From Hydrangea macrophylla (lineage: Eukaryota; Streptophyta; Magnoliopsida; Cornales; Hydrangeaceae), in NCBI GenBank assembly GCA_033977485.1, contig CM066994.1, forward strand, positions 82,522,871-82,586,870: 64,000 nucleotides of DNA, read 5' to 3'. Positions within the stretch are counted from its first letter, which is position 1. Each line of letters starts with the position of its first letter. Position numbers and translations under genes: made by a program. Below the pieces are notes generated by a model. The model had not been told where the DNA came from and did not search any database. It saw nothing but the letters and a program-made list of their open reading frames with translations. Shown here one piece after another: positions 10,739 through 22,770 of this stretch.

Positions 10739-13700
10739 TTACGTCCAATTACAAAGAATCCTATCAATATTAGATTGATGTTTCCACTTTAGCCTAATTT
10801 GTTCATGAATGTGAGTGATGAGGTTCTTCAGTAGGATCTCTTTAGAAGTTGAAATGTTCTTGAAGGTTCTAAAATTCCTCTCTTTCCAAATGCCATAGAT
10901 AGATACTCCTAGACAAATTTTTGGTATCACCTTTTGTATGGTCTTCCCTTTTAGGTTTTGAGCCAACCAGTCCACTGTGCCAGCCCAAGTGTTCCCTTGC
11001 CAAGCCATTCCACATCTGATCATAATTTCCTGCCACACAAAAGAAGAAAAAGGGCAATTAAAGAACAAGTGGTTATGTGTTTCCATATTTGACTGGCAAA
11101 ATACACAAGCCAGTGGCCCACTCGTGAATCTGCAAATTCTATCATGTGTAGACAATCGATTTTGGACAGCTAGCCATAGCACAAAACTCTGTCTGGGAAT
11201 ACACCCAGAGAACCACACAAGGTTATACCACGGAACCACTGGAGCATGGTTCCTCAAATGGTCCCAAATGAGAGAAGTGCTGAACTTACCATTTGGAGTT
11301 ATACTCCACTTTATAGTATCTTGGCCATTGCTAGGATTATAGAAAGAAGACAAGGCAATTCTGATTTCATTGAGCTCAATGGTGTTGGTACCAGGCCAAT
11401 TCCAATCACAATTTCTAATGATACTATTTACCTTAGCATTGATATTGATTGCAGCATCATAAGCAATTCTTTCAGAGTATCTGTCAACTAGTGGCCCTAA
11501 TGGGAGCCAATTATCAAACCAAAGAAAAGTATGATCACCTCTCCCAATTTTGTGAATTAGAAGAGGTTTAGCAACTTCTCTAAGCTTTAATAACTTTCTC
11601 CAATACCAAGAACATTGGGATGGGACTTTGGCCTGCCAAAAACTCTTACCTTTCAACATATACTGTTGGATCCATTGGTTCCAAAGGGAGGTGTTAGAAG
11701 GATCTAATAAATTACCAATATGTTTCCAAGTTTAAAACATTATTAATCAAGAGAGTATCCTTAAATCCCAAACCCCCTTCTTTTTTAGGTCTGCACACTA
11801 AATCCCAAGCTACTTTGGCTCCTGAAAATGTATCTGTCTTGCCCGACCACAGGAATCTAGCCATAGCCTGGTTCACTTGCTTGAGGACACCCTTAGGAAG
11901 CACAAACATACCTGACCAATAGAGCTGAACACCTGTCAGAACAGAACTAATTAGTTGAGCTCTCCCAGCATAAGATAAGAATTTAGATTTCCAAGAGTTT
12001 ACCCTAGCACATATTTTATTGACTAAGCCCCCACAATCTTGCTTTTTGAGCTTTGTGGTAATTAAGGGAATTCCAAGATATTTAACAGGGAGGTTGCCTT
12101 CAATAAATTGTAGAGCTTGTAAAATCTCGTCCTTCACATCATCCTCAATGTTAGAGAAGAAAATACAACTTTTACCATTATTAGCTTGTAGCCCACTTAG
12201 ATTAAAAAATTGATTGAGGGTGGTTCGTATAAGTTTGGCTGATTTCACATCCCCATTGAACAGAATCAGGAGATCATCTGCAAAACATAGATGTGAAATC
12301 TCCAATTTGTCACATTTCCAATGGTAAGTAAATGCTTCTCTCTGAATATTGTGTTTCAAAAGTTGGCTAAGAGCATCCATGACAATAACAAATAAATAAG
12401 GTGATATCGGGTCCCCTTGTCTTAACCCTTTGGCCCCATCAAAATAGCCCACAGATTCCCCATTAAAATTAATAGAGTACCTAGGCGTAGTAACACAAGC
12501 TATGATCCACTTTTTAAGGTTAGGAGGGAAGCAAAGCACATCCAACAAGTCAATAAGAAACTCCCAACTAACACTATCATAGGCCTTCATAATGTCTACC
12601 TTAGCAGTGGCTCTAGGCTTACCAGATTGTTTATGATAGTCTCTAAGAAGATCTTGGGCAAGGAGAACATTGTCACAAATACGCCTACCTTTCACAAAAG
12701 CTGATTGGGCTTGATCAATGATATTAGGGAGAATCATTTGAAGTCTGCAGGCAATGATCTTGGATATGCATTTATAGACAGTATTACAGCATGAGATAGG
12801 TCTAAAATCACCCATCTTAGTGGGATTAGGGACTTTGGGGATTAAAGCAATAAGAGTAGTATTAGATTCTTTTAACAACTCCCCATTTTGAAAGAATTCT
12901 TTAACAGCTGCTGTAATAGAAGTACCAATAACGGGCCAAGAATCTTTAAAGAAGAAAGCATTGTATCCATCTGGACCTGGAGCTTTATTACTATGCAAGC
13001 TAAAGAAAGCCTTTTTAATTTCATTTTCAGAGGGGACCCTATCCAAATCAGCATGCAAGTCAACATGAATTCGTTTATGAACAAAATTCCTAATACTGTC
13101 TTTGCCAGGATAATTAGTATTAGAGGGGGTTCCTAAAAGGTTGTGAAAATATCTAATAGCCTCCCCTTTTGCCTCATCGGATGTGGTAGTAAAGGTACCA
13201 TCAGGTTTTTCAAGAACAATGATTCGTTTAAAATTCCTTCTTTCTTTAATGGATAAATGGAAATATCTTGAGTTTTTATCACCAACATCTAACCATTGTA
13301 ATCTGGATTTCTGTCTAAGAATCTCTTCTTCAATCCAAATAGCTTCCAGGTATGCTTTTAGACAAAGATTTTGTTGTTCAATGAGAAGACAATTATTAGG
13401 GTCTGCTAATAAAGAACACTGAACAATTTTGAAATCCTCTCTAGATTTGTCTGCTTTGATCCTTTCATGTCCTAACGAGTTTTTACCAAATTCTTTTAGA
13501 TCTTGTTTGAGATTTCTAAGTTTGTGGCAAACTTGATACTGTGCTGTCCCTACAACTGGTTGGTTCCATGCTTTTTTAACAATATCAGAGTATTTATCCA
13601 GTTTAGACCAATAGTTATAAAACTTGAAAGCCCTACCTTTTCTTCGTTGGTCCTTATCAACATGAACAATAATAGGAGAGTGATCAGAGATACCTGGGGC

Positions 13701-14366
13701 TTGGAAATAAGCGAAAGAATCTGTAAAAGAGTCAAGCCATGTTTGGTTAACCAAAGCTCTGTCAAGTTTCCTTTGGGTAAAGTCTGGTCTTCCGTACCGT
13801 CTGTTACACCAAGTGAAAAACTCCCCAACTGCTCTAAGATCACTTAAACAACAATCATTAGTGACTTCTTGGAATTCATACATTTCATTATCCCAGCCAT
13901 GGTTGGAATCAGAAATTTCTTCTGGACACAAAGTGACATTAAAATCTCCCAAGGTTATATAATTTATGGTCGAAGTACTAGCATGAATGGATCTTAGAAC
14001 TGACCACAGTTCCCTTCTCGGTTGGGCAGTGTTAAAACCATAGACAAAAGAGGCTTCCAAATAAGTAGTTTTGTCATCATTCTCAATACTAACATGAATA
14101 ACTTGGGGAGTAATTTTAATAATTTTTAAGTTAATTTTAGCTGCATTCCATCCAACCCAGATCCGCCCTACAGAGTCAGGGCTACTATTAGTGACACAAT
14201 CCCAATGTTTGAACACTTTCTTTTTAATAAAATCTTCATTAACAAGCTTCACTTTAGTTTCAACAAGGCTTAAAACATCAATATTGTTATCATGAATAAA
14301 CTTTGCAACTTCAGATTGCTTTGAGGTCAAATTAAGACCTCTGATATTCCAGCAGCTTATAATCAT
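10739..14366 (-). pseudogene. LINE C ORF2 (EN-RT-zf-RVT), one frameshift
   Basis: Begins at the overlapping ATG (14366). Endonuclease (CWNIRG, LVETKV, LGDFNV, RRYGRPDFTQRKLDR, SDHSPI; residues 1-235), linker (WLDVGDKNSRYFH ~365) and full RT (NKAPGPDGYN, RPISCCNTVYKCISKI, VDIMKAYDSVSW, GLRQGDPISPYLF, CFADDLLILF near 720, LPVKYLGIPLI) are all open for 884 codons. A 1-nt insertion near 11715-11725 (GGAAACATATTGG where sister copies lack one base) causes a stop at 11712. The frame then resumes at 11659 through the zf-RVT region (CVFCQSNMETHNHLFFNC) to the stop at 10739. Only this single lesion separates it from an open frame of ~1,210 codons. Confidence 0.9.
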
Positions 14367-17293
14367 TAGAGACGTCTTGGAGATTGTTTCTTTTTCCTTG
14401 AGGACCGGTTAAGGTTGTTCCTCGTGCTTTGATTACTATTATAGTTACCTCTTATAGGAGTTTGAGAGGGAGAAATAACCTGACCTTCGGAGGAAGATGC
14501 ATCTGAGCTAATGGAGTGAGCAATTACAGGACCAGTTGAAATAGTTGGAAGGCTTTTACTTCCCTCCCCTATTGTTTGCAGTCCATTAGCAACTTTATCA
14601 GTCAGCAGTGTTGGTGCAGTAGATACTTCATTTTCAATCAGGAGAGAATTTACATTATGAACTTCTGTTGCCTCAGATTGGGTACACATGGTTGTTTCAT
14701 TTAACTTCTCATCATCTCCTTGAGTCACTTCCAAAGCTGAGAATTGGTTGGTTATAGTGATATCTGTGGCAGTTGGCAAAGTTGGTTCTCCCATTTTCAC
14801 TTGGGAAGCACTTGGGGTAACAAGACTTAAAGCAGATGTGGATGGTTTCGAATCCTTATCAGTGCTTTTAGATTCTATATCCACATTACCCTCCGTACTT
14901 AACCTCTCAGATTTCTCTTCATAAACCTTCTTACCTTTCCCTTTGACCATCCAAGGGTCTTCCATTGTGGTGGTAGTTGAGCTAGGACCTGGGACCTTAT
15001 GGTTTTGCACCTTCTGAGCTCTTGGGGTCCTTGAGCAGTCATGCCCAAACCTTTTACATTTAGCACATCTTAATGGAGTCCATTGATATTCCACATCAAT
15101 AGTGATTTTATTCGAATCAATACCCTCAACCTTAATATCAAAATTGTAAGGAAGTTCAGACTCAGCACTTACCTCAATGCAGATTCTAGCATATGAAATC
15201 CTTCTGCAGGTTGCTGTCATTCGATCCACATGCAGTGGTTTCCCAATGACACTCGCAATATGGCTAAGTCCTTCTTGGGTCCAAAATTCCATTGGGACAT
15301 TAAAAAAATGTACCCAAATAGGCACAGAAGATGGAACTTCCTTATCTAATACAAGCCCTGGATGCCATTTCTTGAGCAGAATAGGTTGTCCTGCAATATG
15401 CCATGGCCCCCCTTCCAGGACACTGTCACAATCTCCACTGGTGTTAAACTTGAAGAAAAAATAGCCTGATTCAGTGGCTAACATATCATACAACCCCTTG
15501 TTAGCCCAAAATTTCTCAGTTGCATTCTTGACCAAGGTGTATGGAAGTTTCTTGCCTATGAAAGACCCCACAAGAGTGTTGTCCCATTGAGCACAACCTA
15601 CTGCTGGTAAGTCACTGGGTAACAAAATCACCTTCCCATCTTCTCCCATCTTAGGCGGAATAAAATTGAGTTTAAAGTTAGGTTCAGCATTACCTTTCAC
15701 AAGTGATGCCCAACTTGGTTTTGGGGGAATATTAGTACCACCTAAATCTGTTGCAACCACCGAATGGACAGGATTCACAGGAATAGGTAAGGTAAGGCTC
15801 GGGTTTGCACTATTTGGCACTGTATGTGAGGTTAAGGGTGGGTTAGCTACTGTATTGGTACTATGGTGCATTGAATGTACGCATGTGGTGGAAGATTCAA
15901 AGCCATTCACGTGGCTTTGCAGGGGGGACAAAGCGCCTAAAAACCCGGCGCTGGGGTCAAGTTTTGCGGAAGGCTGCAGGGGTTCAGCTTTGTCCAATAA
16001 AAAAACATTACCTTTTTGACCGTTGGGCGCGTGAGGATGTGATAGCACATGGGCGTGGCCTGCACTCTCCTGGAACTTTTGAGGCACTAAACTTCCACCT
16101 CTATGAGGATCAAGCACAGCATTTGGATATGTTTTCTGAGCAAGAACATCAAGAACATCAAGTTTTTGGACCGAGGGGCCTTCATCCTCCTTCTTTGCTT
16201 CGGAAAAACTCTGAACTGCTTTCCACACTTTCTTAGCTCCATTAGATCTATGTTCATCTCCTGAGCTCAAATCACTTCCGCAAATGTCAAAAGGTTCGAA
16301 TTGGTGTCTCCTCCAATCCGAACCAAATCTAGCCTCGGTTCTTCTTCCTCCATTTTTGTAAGGGGTCCTACCTACATTAGACCCCCTTCTTGGACCAGCA
16401 AAAGAGGATGCATGACCTTGTAAAGCTTTGAGGTCTTCCTTCTCATTCATCAATTTTTGAATTTGAGCTTGTGCTAATTTCAGATTCTTCATCAGATAAT
16501 CATTTGAATCCTTAAGCAAGTTATTTTGGTATTCATGATCTGTGTGCTCCTCTTCATTTTCAGTACCCTGTTCTTCTTCCTCCCCTCTGTCCTGACTCTT
16601 CTTAGGGATAACATCTTTACTAACAACCAAGTCCTTTGTAGAAGCTGCATCATTTCCTTTAGGATCAACCACTCCTATATCAGTGACTATCACATTGTGA
16701 TCTGCATCAGAGGGAACCAGCTCATGGACAGAGACAGAAGGTTCAGAGCAAATCTTAGGACAAGATGAACTCTTCTTAAGTATACCCTTGGGCTGGATAA
16801 TGATCTTAACACTTTGCTTAAGATTTGTTCCAGTTTCAGACTTAGTAGCAGTAGCAACAATAGATTCACCATCCTTCAACTCATTCTCATTAGCATTGAA
16901 GGAGGATGAAACTACAGTAGCAGAAATAGCCCCTAGTGATGGGATTGTAACATTTGCAGCACTTGAGTTAGGTAGGTCATCAATAGGAGCTGAGACTTTA
17001 TCAGCAACTACTGCTGAGATTTCATGGACTCCTTCATCACTAATCCCAAATACAATAGATCTGGAAGGATTTGAAATGATGAAATCAGTTCCTCCATGAC
17101 CAATAGTAGGCTCACCTTGAACAAGAAGCTCATTTTGAATCATGGTTCCTCCTTCTTGATGCTGAACTTTAACTAACACTGGCTCAATGTTGCTGAGAGT
17201 ATCAATGGATTGAGAGGCATTGGTTGCACATTTCTTAGTATCATTAGAAGCATTGAGGTTCCTTACAGCTTTGTACCTATCCATATCACTCAC
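14366..17293 (-). CDS. LINE C ORF1, intact 975-aa DUF4283 / zinc-knuckle protein
   Basis: Uninterrupted 975-codon frame for the LINE RNA-binding ORF1 protein. The N-terminal half (residues ~1-480) is low-complexity and acidic/Ser-rich, with a predicted coiled-coil stretch around residues 255-290 (KNLKLAQAQIQKLMNEKEDL). WASLVKG at ~520 is followed by the DUF4283-like domain (~550-690: LVGSFIGKKLPY, GGPWHIAGQP, VPIWVHFFNVPMEFW, RRISYARICIEV). The knuckle CAKCKRFGHDC lies near residue 745, and the tail is Ser/Thr-rich with a basic RKKKQSPRRL end. The start at 17293 lies directly after the 5' hairpin. The stop TAA shares its last A with the ORF2 ATG. Domain names are from recognised family motifs; no search was run. 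Confidence 0.9.
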   Translation of the reverse strand: MSDMDRYKAVRNLNASNDTKKCATNASQSIDTLSNIEPVLVKVQHQEGGTMIQNELLVQGEPTIGHGGTDFIISNPSRSIVFGISDEGVHEISAVVADKVSAPIDDLPNSSAANVTIPSLGAISATVVSSSFNANENELKDGESIVATATKSETGTNLKQSVKIIIQPKGILKKSSSCPKICSEPSVSVHELVPSDADHNVIVTDIGVVDPKGNDAASTKDLVVSKDVIPKKSQDRGEEEEQGTENEEEHTDHEYQNNLLKDSNDYLMKNLKLAQAQIQKLMNEKEDLKALQGHASSFAGPRRGSNVGRTPYKNGGRRTEARFGSDWRRHQFEPFDICGSDLSSGDEHRSNGAKKVWKAVQSFSEAKKEDEGPSVQKLDVLDVLAQKTYPNAVLDPHRGGSLVPQKFQESAGHAHVLSHPHAPNGQKGNVFLLDKAEPLQPSAKLDPSAGFLGALSPLQSHVNGFESSTTCVHSMHHSTNTVANPPLTSHTVPNSANPSLTLPIPVNPVHSVVATDLGGTNIPPKPSWASLVKGNAEPNFKLNFIPPKMGEDGKVILLPSDLPAVGCAQWDNTLVGSFIGKKLPYTLVKNATEKFWANKGLYDMLATESGYFFFKFNTSGDCDSVLEGGPWHIAGQPILLKKWHPGLVLDKEVPSSVPIWVHFFNVPMEFWTQEGLSHIASVIGKPLHVDRMTATCRRISYARICIEVSAESELPYNFDIKVEGIDSNKITIDVEYQWTPLRCAKCKRFGHDCSRTPRAQKVQNHKVPGPSSTTTTMEDPWMVKGKGKKVYEEKSERLSTEGNVDIESKSTDKDSKPSTSALSLVTPSASQVKMGEPTLPTATDITITNQFSALEVTQGDDEKLNETTMCTQSEATEVHNVNSLLIENEVSTAPTLLTDKVANGLQTIGEGSKSLPTISTGPVIAHSISSDASSSEGQVISPSQTPIRGNYNSNQSTRNNLNRSSRKKKQSPRRL

Positions 17294-17329
17294 ATTTCTA
17301 GAGAGAGGGAGGAGCTTCTCTCTCTAAAA

Positions 17330-19190
17330 TGTTACTTGTAAGATTAGGCGGGAAACAAAGCACATCCAATAAATCAATAAGAAACTCCCAACTAACACTA
17401 TCATAGGCCTTCATAATATCCACCTTAGCAGCTACTCTAGGCATGCCCTTTTGCTTATGATAATCTCTGATAAGATCTTGGGCAAGGAGAATATTATCAC
17501 TAATCTTCCTTCCCTTAACAAATGCCGATTGGGCATGATCAATAAGATTGGGGAGGATAGTTTGGAGTTTGCTAGCAATAATCTTAGATATGCATTTATA
17601 AACAGTATTGCAGCAGGATATAGGTCTGAAATCACCCATCTTAGATGGGTTAGGGACCTTGGGGATCAAGGCTATAAGAGTAGTATTTGACTCTCGCAGT
17701 AATTCACCATTCTGAAAGAACTCTTTAATAGCTCCTAAGATAGAAGGGCCAACAGTGTCCCAAGAATCTTTAAAGAAAAGAGCATTATAGCCATCAGGGC
17801 CCGGAGCTTTATTACTATGTAGGTTAAAGAAAGCCTTCTTAATCTCATCCTCTGAAGGGATTCTATCCAATTCTGCCTTTAAATCATCTGGAATTCTTTT
17901 ATGAACAAAGGATCTAATGACATCTTTTCCAGGGTAATTGTGGTTGGAGGGGGTGCCAAGTAAGGAGGTAAAGTATCTAACAGCTTCTCCCTTAGCCTCA
18001 TTACAGTTGGTAGTAAAGGTACCATCAGGTTTTTTAAGGGCAATAATTCTCTTAAAGTTCCTTCTTTCTTTGATGGCACTATGAAAATATCTAGAGTTTT
18101 TATCACCCACCTCAAGCCACTGAAGCCTAGATTTTTGTTTAAGAGTTTCTTCTTCAATCCAAATAGCTTCATGAAATGTTTTCAAACAAAGTTTATTTTG
18201 CTCAATAAGATTATGATTGGTAGGATCATCAGATAAGGATGATTGAATAGCTTTGAGAGCCTGTCTAGCTGTATCAGCATTGACCTTCTCTAAGCCAATA
18301 GAATTCCTACCAAATTTCTTAAGATCCTGTTTAAGGTTTCTAAGTTTATGGCAGACTTGATACTGAGCAGTTCCTGCAATACTATGATTCCAAGCATTAT
18401 TCACTATAGTAGAATAATTATCCAATTTAATCCAATAGTTATAAAATTTGAAAGCCCTACCTTTTCTCCTTTGATTCTTATCAATATGAACAATAATAGG
18501 AGAGTGATCAGATATACCTGGAGCCGGGAAATGGGCAAAAGAGTCAGAAAAGTTATCAAGCCATATTTGGTTGACAAGAGCTCTATCAAGCTTCCTCTGA
18601 GTAAAGTCTGGCTTACCATATCTTCTGTTGCACCATGTGAAAAATTCTCCAACATATCTAAGATCCACTAAACAACAATCATTAGCAACCTTTTTGAAAT
18701 CATTCATGTCATTATCCCACCCATGATTAGGGTCTGAAATTTCTTCTGGGCACAAGGTGACATTGAAGTCACCAAGGGTAATATAATTAATAGTATCTGT
18801 TCTAGTAGAGATGGCCCTTAGGTCTGACCAAAGCTCCCTTCTGGCCTGACCAGTGTTAAAACCATAAACAAAGGAAGTTTCCAAGTAAGTGGTTTTCTCA
18901 TCGTTCTCAATACTAACATGAACGAATTGGGATGTGCTTTTAAGAAATTTAAGACAATACTTGTCAGCATTCCAACCAACCCATATTCTGCCAGTAGTGT
19001 TAGGGCTACTATTAGAGAAAAATTCCCATCGATTGAAAATTTTCCTCCTGATAGAATCCTCATTAGCTTGTTTAACTTTAGTTTCAACAATACATAATAT
19101 ATCAATATTATTTTCGTGAATAAACTTAGCAACCTCTGTTTGCTTAGAGGCCAAATTAAGGCCTCGAATGTTCCAACAACAGATAATCAT
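17330..19190 (-). pseudogene. LINE B ORF2, endonuclease and first half of RT
   Basis: Starts at the ATG in TAATG (19190); a further in-frame ATG at 19202 lies within the ORF1 tail. The endonuclease motifs CCWNIRG, IVETKV, LGDFNV, RRYGKPDFTQRKLDR and SDHSPI are all present. They are followed by the linker (QWLEVGDKNSRYF) and RT blocks HSNKAPGPDGYN, LIPKVPNPSKMGDFRPISC, SAFVKGRKI and VDIMKAYDSVSWEF. The frame runs straight into LINE C at about 17330, which adds a few foreign residues and a stop. The missing catalytic half of RT continues at 10545. Confidence 0.9.
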
Positions 19191-22100
19191 TAAGTACGAC
19201 ATTGGGAGTGTCTTTTCTTACCTGAAGAACTAGAATGGGAGTTCTTCTTACTCTTCTGTTTCCTCTGAATTGGTGACAACCTGGGTGATATAGTTGAACT
19301 TGGAGAGGGGGAAAAAATTTGCTGGGAAGCTCCTCTCACAATAACCTGTTCCTTAGTAGCTGGAGTTGCCTTAGTAATAGTTTCAACAAGAATTAGCTGT
19401 TGGTCATCCAGACCATTAAACTCCTCCATCCCTTCTGCAGGTTGGTCCACTTGGTCCCTTAGGCCAGGAGAAACATTAGGAGTGGGAGACTCCAAGGGAG
19501 GATCTAGAACATAGACAGACTGTTTTTCATCATCACTAGAATCATGGTTAGATGTTGAATTTTGGAAGAAAGAATTAGCATATATAATCTGTCCAGTATG
19601 TTCAACTTTGGAGCGAGAAAGCTGTGGTAATTCCTGGGAGTCCTCTTGCTGTTTTAAAGACACCTTAACAACCCCTGTCCCTTTGTCAAAGGACTGAATT
19701 GGCTCACTTGGCTGCAAAATAATAGGGTTAAGTTTCATTTGCTGGTTCCTATCCCCAAATGGATAAATAATACTCTATAAGGGAGGGGATTGAGGAGCCG
19801 AAATGGGATCCTTTGGAGTACCAAGCAATAAGTCATCACCCTTAGAGGTGGTAGGAAGGGTTTCCTGTTGATCATCAGCAACAGAGTCAGCTTTCTCGCC
19901 CAGAATTAGCACTTCGGTTGATGGTCCTTCATTTACAGTAGCTTGGATGTCCCTTATTATGTCCGAGTCCTCATTAGCCCCCGTATCATCCATCAAAACT
20001 GAGAATTGGTTCCTTCCTTGAGCACCCTCTAAGATGGGAGGTTGAAAAGAATGTTGATGAACCAACTCCTTAGACTCTGTCTTCGAAGACATTTCCTTAC
20101 TTCCATTCAAACTGGAGGAAAGGGAGATAGAGGGGTTAGTAATAACCACATTTTTGCCCTTATCTTTTGTCATCCAAGCATTCGCATCAGTGGTTTCCTT
20201 CACAGTAGAAATATACTTAGTAGGAGCCTGCAAATTAGGTAGAGAATTACAATTATGTCCAAAACGTTTACACTTTGCACACCTAGTGGGGTTCCATTGG
20301 TACTCAACTGTGAGGTGAATTTTACTAAGTTCACCACTTATAGGGTCTTCCACTTCGATGTCAAATCCTTTGAGCAACTCATCTTGAGCATTGAATTCAA
20401 TGCATATCCTTGCATAAGAAATTCTACGACAATTGGCTGTCATCCTATCCACATGAAGAGGCCTGCCTAAGAAACTAGCAATGTGACTTAGGCCATCAGA
20501 GGTCCAATATTCCAAGGGAATGTTGAAAATATGGACCCAAATAGGGACAACGGAAATAGATTCCTTAGACAGAGTTAGGCCAAATTGCCAATTACGGAGG
20601 ATAATTGGCTGCCCTGCAACGTGCCATGGACCACCTTCAAGAACAGAGACACTTTCTTCTTTGCTATTGAATTTAAAGAAAAAAAATCCTGAATCAGTTG
20701 CCACCATATCACAAAGTCCCAGTTTAGACCAATGTTTAGAAGTTGAGGATTTAACCAGAGAATAAGGAAGTTTTTTACCAATAAAATAGCCCACAAGAGT
20801 GTTTTCCCAGGCAAAACTCCCCTCCCTTGCAATTTCCAAAGACAATCGAAGGGTAGTCCTATCAGTACCTTTTGGAGGCCTTCTGTAGCTAAGCTGGATC
20901 CCAGATTGCACTTGCTTCTTAACCAGGGATGCCCAATTAGTCAGAGGACCCTACGATGCCATCTGAATCCCAGAGCCAAAGGTAGGTGCCGAAGCTTTCG
21001 AAGACTCCTTATTCAAATTTGGATAACTAGTTGAGGCAGGAGATAAGCCTTTGGACGCAGCTTCAATCTTAGATATTTGGGTCTTATCTATTTGTGGTAG
21101 GGGATTAGGAATAGCAATATTTCCTGTGGGAATTACTACCTTGGCAGTAAGCGGGCCCTTGAGACTGTTGCGTGAATCAGGGGGACGCCCTGCACATTCT
21201 GACCGAGCATCATGTGGAGTAGAGGATAAAGAACCGCAATTAGTGGAGGGATTAGGAGCAACCTTCCCTAAACTACCCTCATGATCAGTCCATAAAGTGT
21301 TCTGTGGTACATTTTGATCAACGTGCAACTTGGACAAAAGGGGAGACAAACCGCCGGATTTTAAGGGAAAGTTGCTGGCACCCATGTGTTGTATATCAGC
21401 TTTATGCATGTGGGTACTGCTGGCATTATAGCCGTTGGTAAAAAAAGTGGAAGGAGCGTGATCTTTGGTAGGCGCGTGAGCTTCACTTGTTACAAACACT
21501 TTGGGTTCATGAATAGCCCCAATTTTCAGATCAAAACGAGAATTATTATTACCAACCAGACCTTTGCAAGATGAGGATGAGTTCATATTTAGGCGCAACC
21601 TAGGATCATCAGAATCAGATTTTGACCCACCTCCAATCCATAAATTGGTTTCTTCTTTAGGGATTTCCCCCTCTTCTAAAGCTAAAAGGCTGGCTTCTCT
21701 ACTTATCCTTGATTGTTGGGAATCAGATAGGGAACATCCCTTTTTAGCCTTCCACACATAGGGCCCTAATTGAACCTTTTCACCTTTTCGCCCCATTTTT
21801 CCAGCATAAGGTTTCCCTCTATTCTTATGGGTTGTGACACGGGGAAGTTTGAGAGCTTTCACTTCCATTAGCTCCTTTTGTAGTTGATTAATCAAATACT
21901 GGGCTTCAGCAAGTTCATCAAAGGCTGTAGCCTTGGATTTCCTTTTTAGTATTTCATTCGAATCTTGAAGTTTTAGAAACTGAGATGCCTTCCTAACACC
22001 CCTTTCATCATGTTCATCTGAACTAGTAGATTGTTCTTCCCATTCCTCAGGTAGTTCCAGCTCATCCTCAGAAAGCTCATATTTAGTAACCTTAGATAGA

Positions 22101-22612
22101 TCAGAGATACCTGAATCTCCTATAGCATACACAATGGATTTGGCCGGATTAGTGATAATGAAGCCCTTACCATCTGCCATGACAGGGTCAGTTGTGGAAC
22201 ACTTGCTAGTATCAACACCAGATGAGCATTCCTTTGAAGCATAAATGCCTGTAGATCCTGGCATTATATTAGAGGTGCTCACCACAGATGTTGATTTAGT
22301 CACATTTAATGGTCTTGCTACGTTGAGAACACGAACCTTCCCTTCAGAGGTGATTCTACCAGGTTGAGATCCATCTTTAAGAAGTACTGAACCATCTCCT
22401 TTGAGAGAGTATTTACTCTCCAGATCTGGAGCAAAAATACCCAAGCCAGAGGAAACCCCAGTGGTAGGTAGGACATCTAAAGCATGCTTTCCATGTGTAA
22501 CCAAAGGACTTAAAAATCTAGCAGCCTTAGATTGAACATGATTCTTAACCTTCTTGTTAGATCCCATCATCAGCTGAGTATTGTTTGCTTGACCTTTTAT
22601 CATGAACACCAA
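19190..22612 (-). pseudogene. LINE B ORF1 (DUF4283 / zinc knuckle), two in-frame stops
   Basis: One reading frame of about 1,140 codons, broken only by TAG at 20951-20953 and at 19775-19777. The best start is the ATG at 22567 (MGSNKKVKNH), because copy E begins with the matching MGSSKKKKNQ; the frame itself is open from 22612. Order: basic N-terminus, a long Ser/acid-rich low-complexity region with IVYAIGDSGI, an acidic ELPEEWEEQ stretch, NWASLV, then the DUF4283-like domain (NTLVGYFIGKKLPY, GGPWHVAGQP, VPIWVHIFNIPLEYW, RRISYARICIEF) and the knuckle CAKCKRFGHNC near 20270. The C-terminal tail is Ser/Lys-rich. It ends in a TAA overlapping the ORF2 ATG. Confidence 0.88.
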
Positions 22613-22770
22613 AAGAAAAGGAGTGAGCAGATGAGGGAAGGAATGAGATTAGGAAAAGAAGAAAGAGAGAGAGAGAGAGAGAGAATCAGAAGGGATGCTG
22701 AGGGTGAGGGTGATGAAAACCAAAGTTAACCAAATTCTAGAGAGAGGTGGGAGCTTCTCTCTCTAGACAT

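Larger units (their letters stand above)
10548..17330 (-). mobile_element. LINE copy C, full length, inserted in LINE B ORF2
   Basis: On the minus strand: 5' hairpin (17325-17298), a very short leader, ORF1 (17293-14366), ORF2 (14366-10739 with one frameshift), 3' UTR with stem-loop at 10608-10619, and poly(A) near 10558-10549. It is the most complete two-ORF copy in the window. Target flanks look like AAG(T/A)AA on both sides, so the duplication is short or partly hidden in the A-tail. Confidence 0.92.
8020..22770 (-). mobile_element. LINE copy B, near full length, split by LINE C and LINE D
   Basis: On the minus strand it starts with the family 5' hairpin (22767-22735), continues through a pyrimidine-rich leader, ORF1 and ORF2, and ends with the 3' UTR stem-loop (8079-8090) and poly(A) at 8031-8020. 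It is cut in ORF2 by LINE C (10548-17330), between codons for FPPNL and KWIIAC, and again by LINE D (9483-10037), between CA and V/NSWKSKF. Removing both rejoins one continuous ORF2 domain order. I found no clear target duplication for B itself. Confidence 0.9.

Noticed and set aside
13183..13847. Plus-strand frames opposite the LINE C endonuclease (also 18348-18671, 15177-16236)
   Set aside because: They are shadows of the ORFs on the minus strand.
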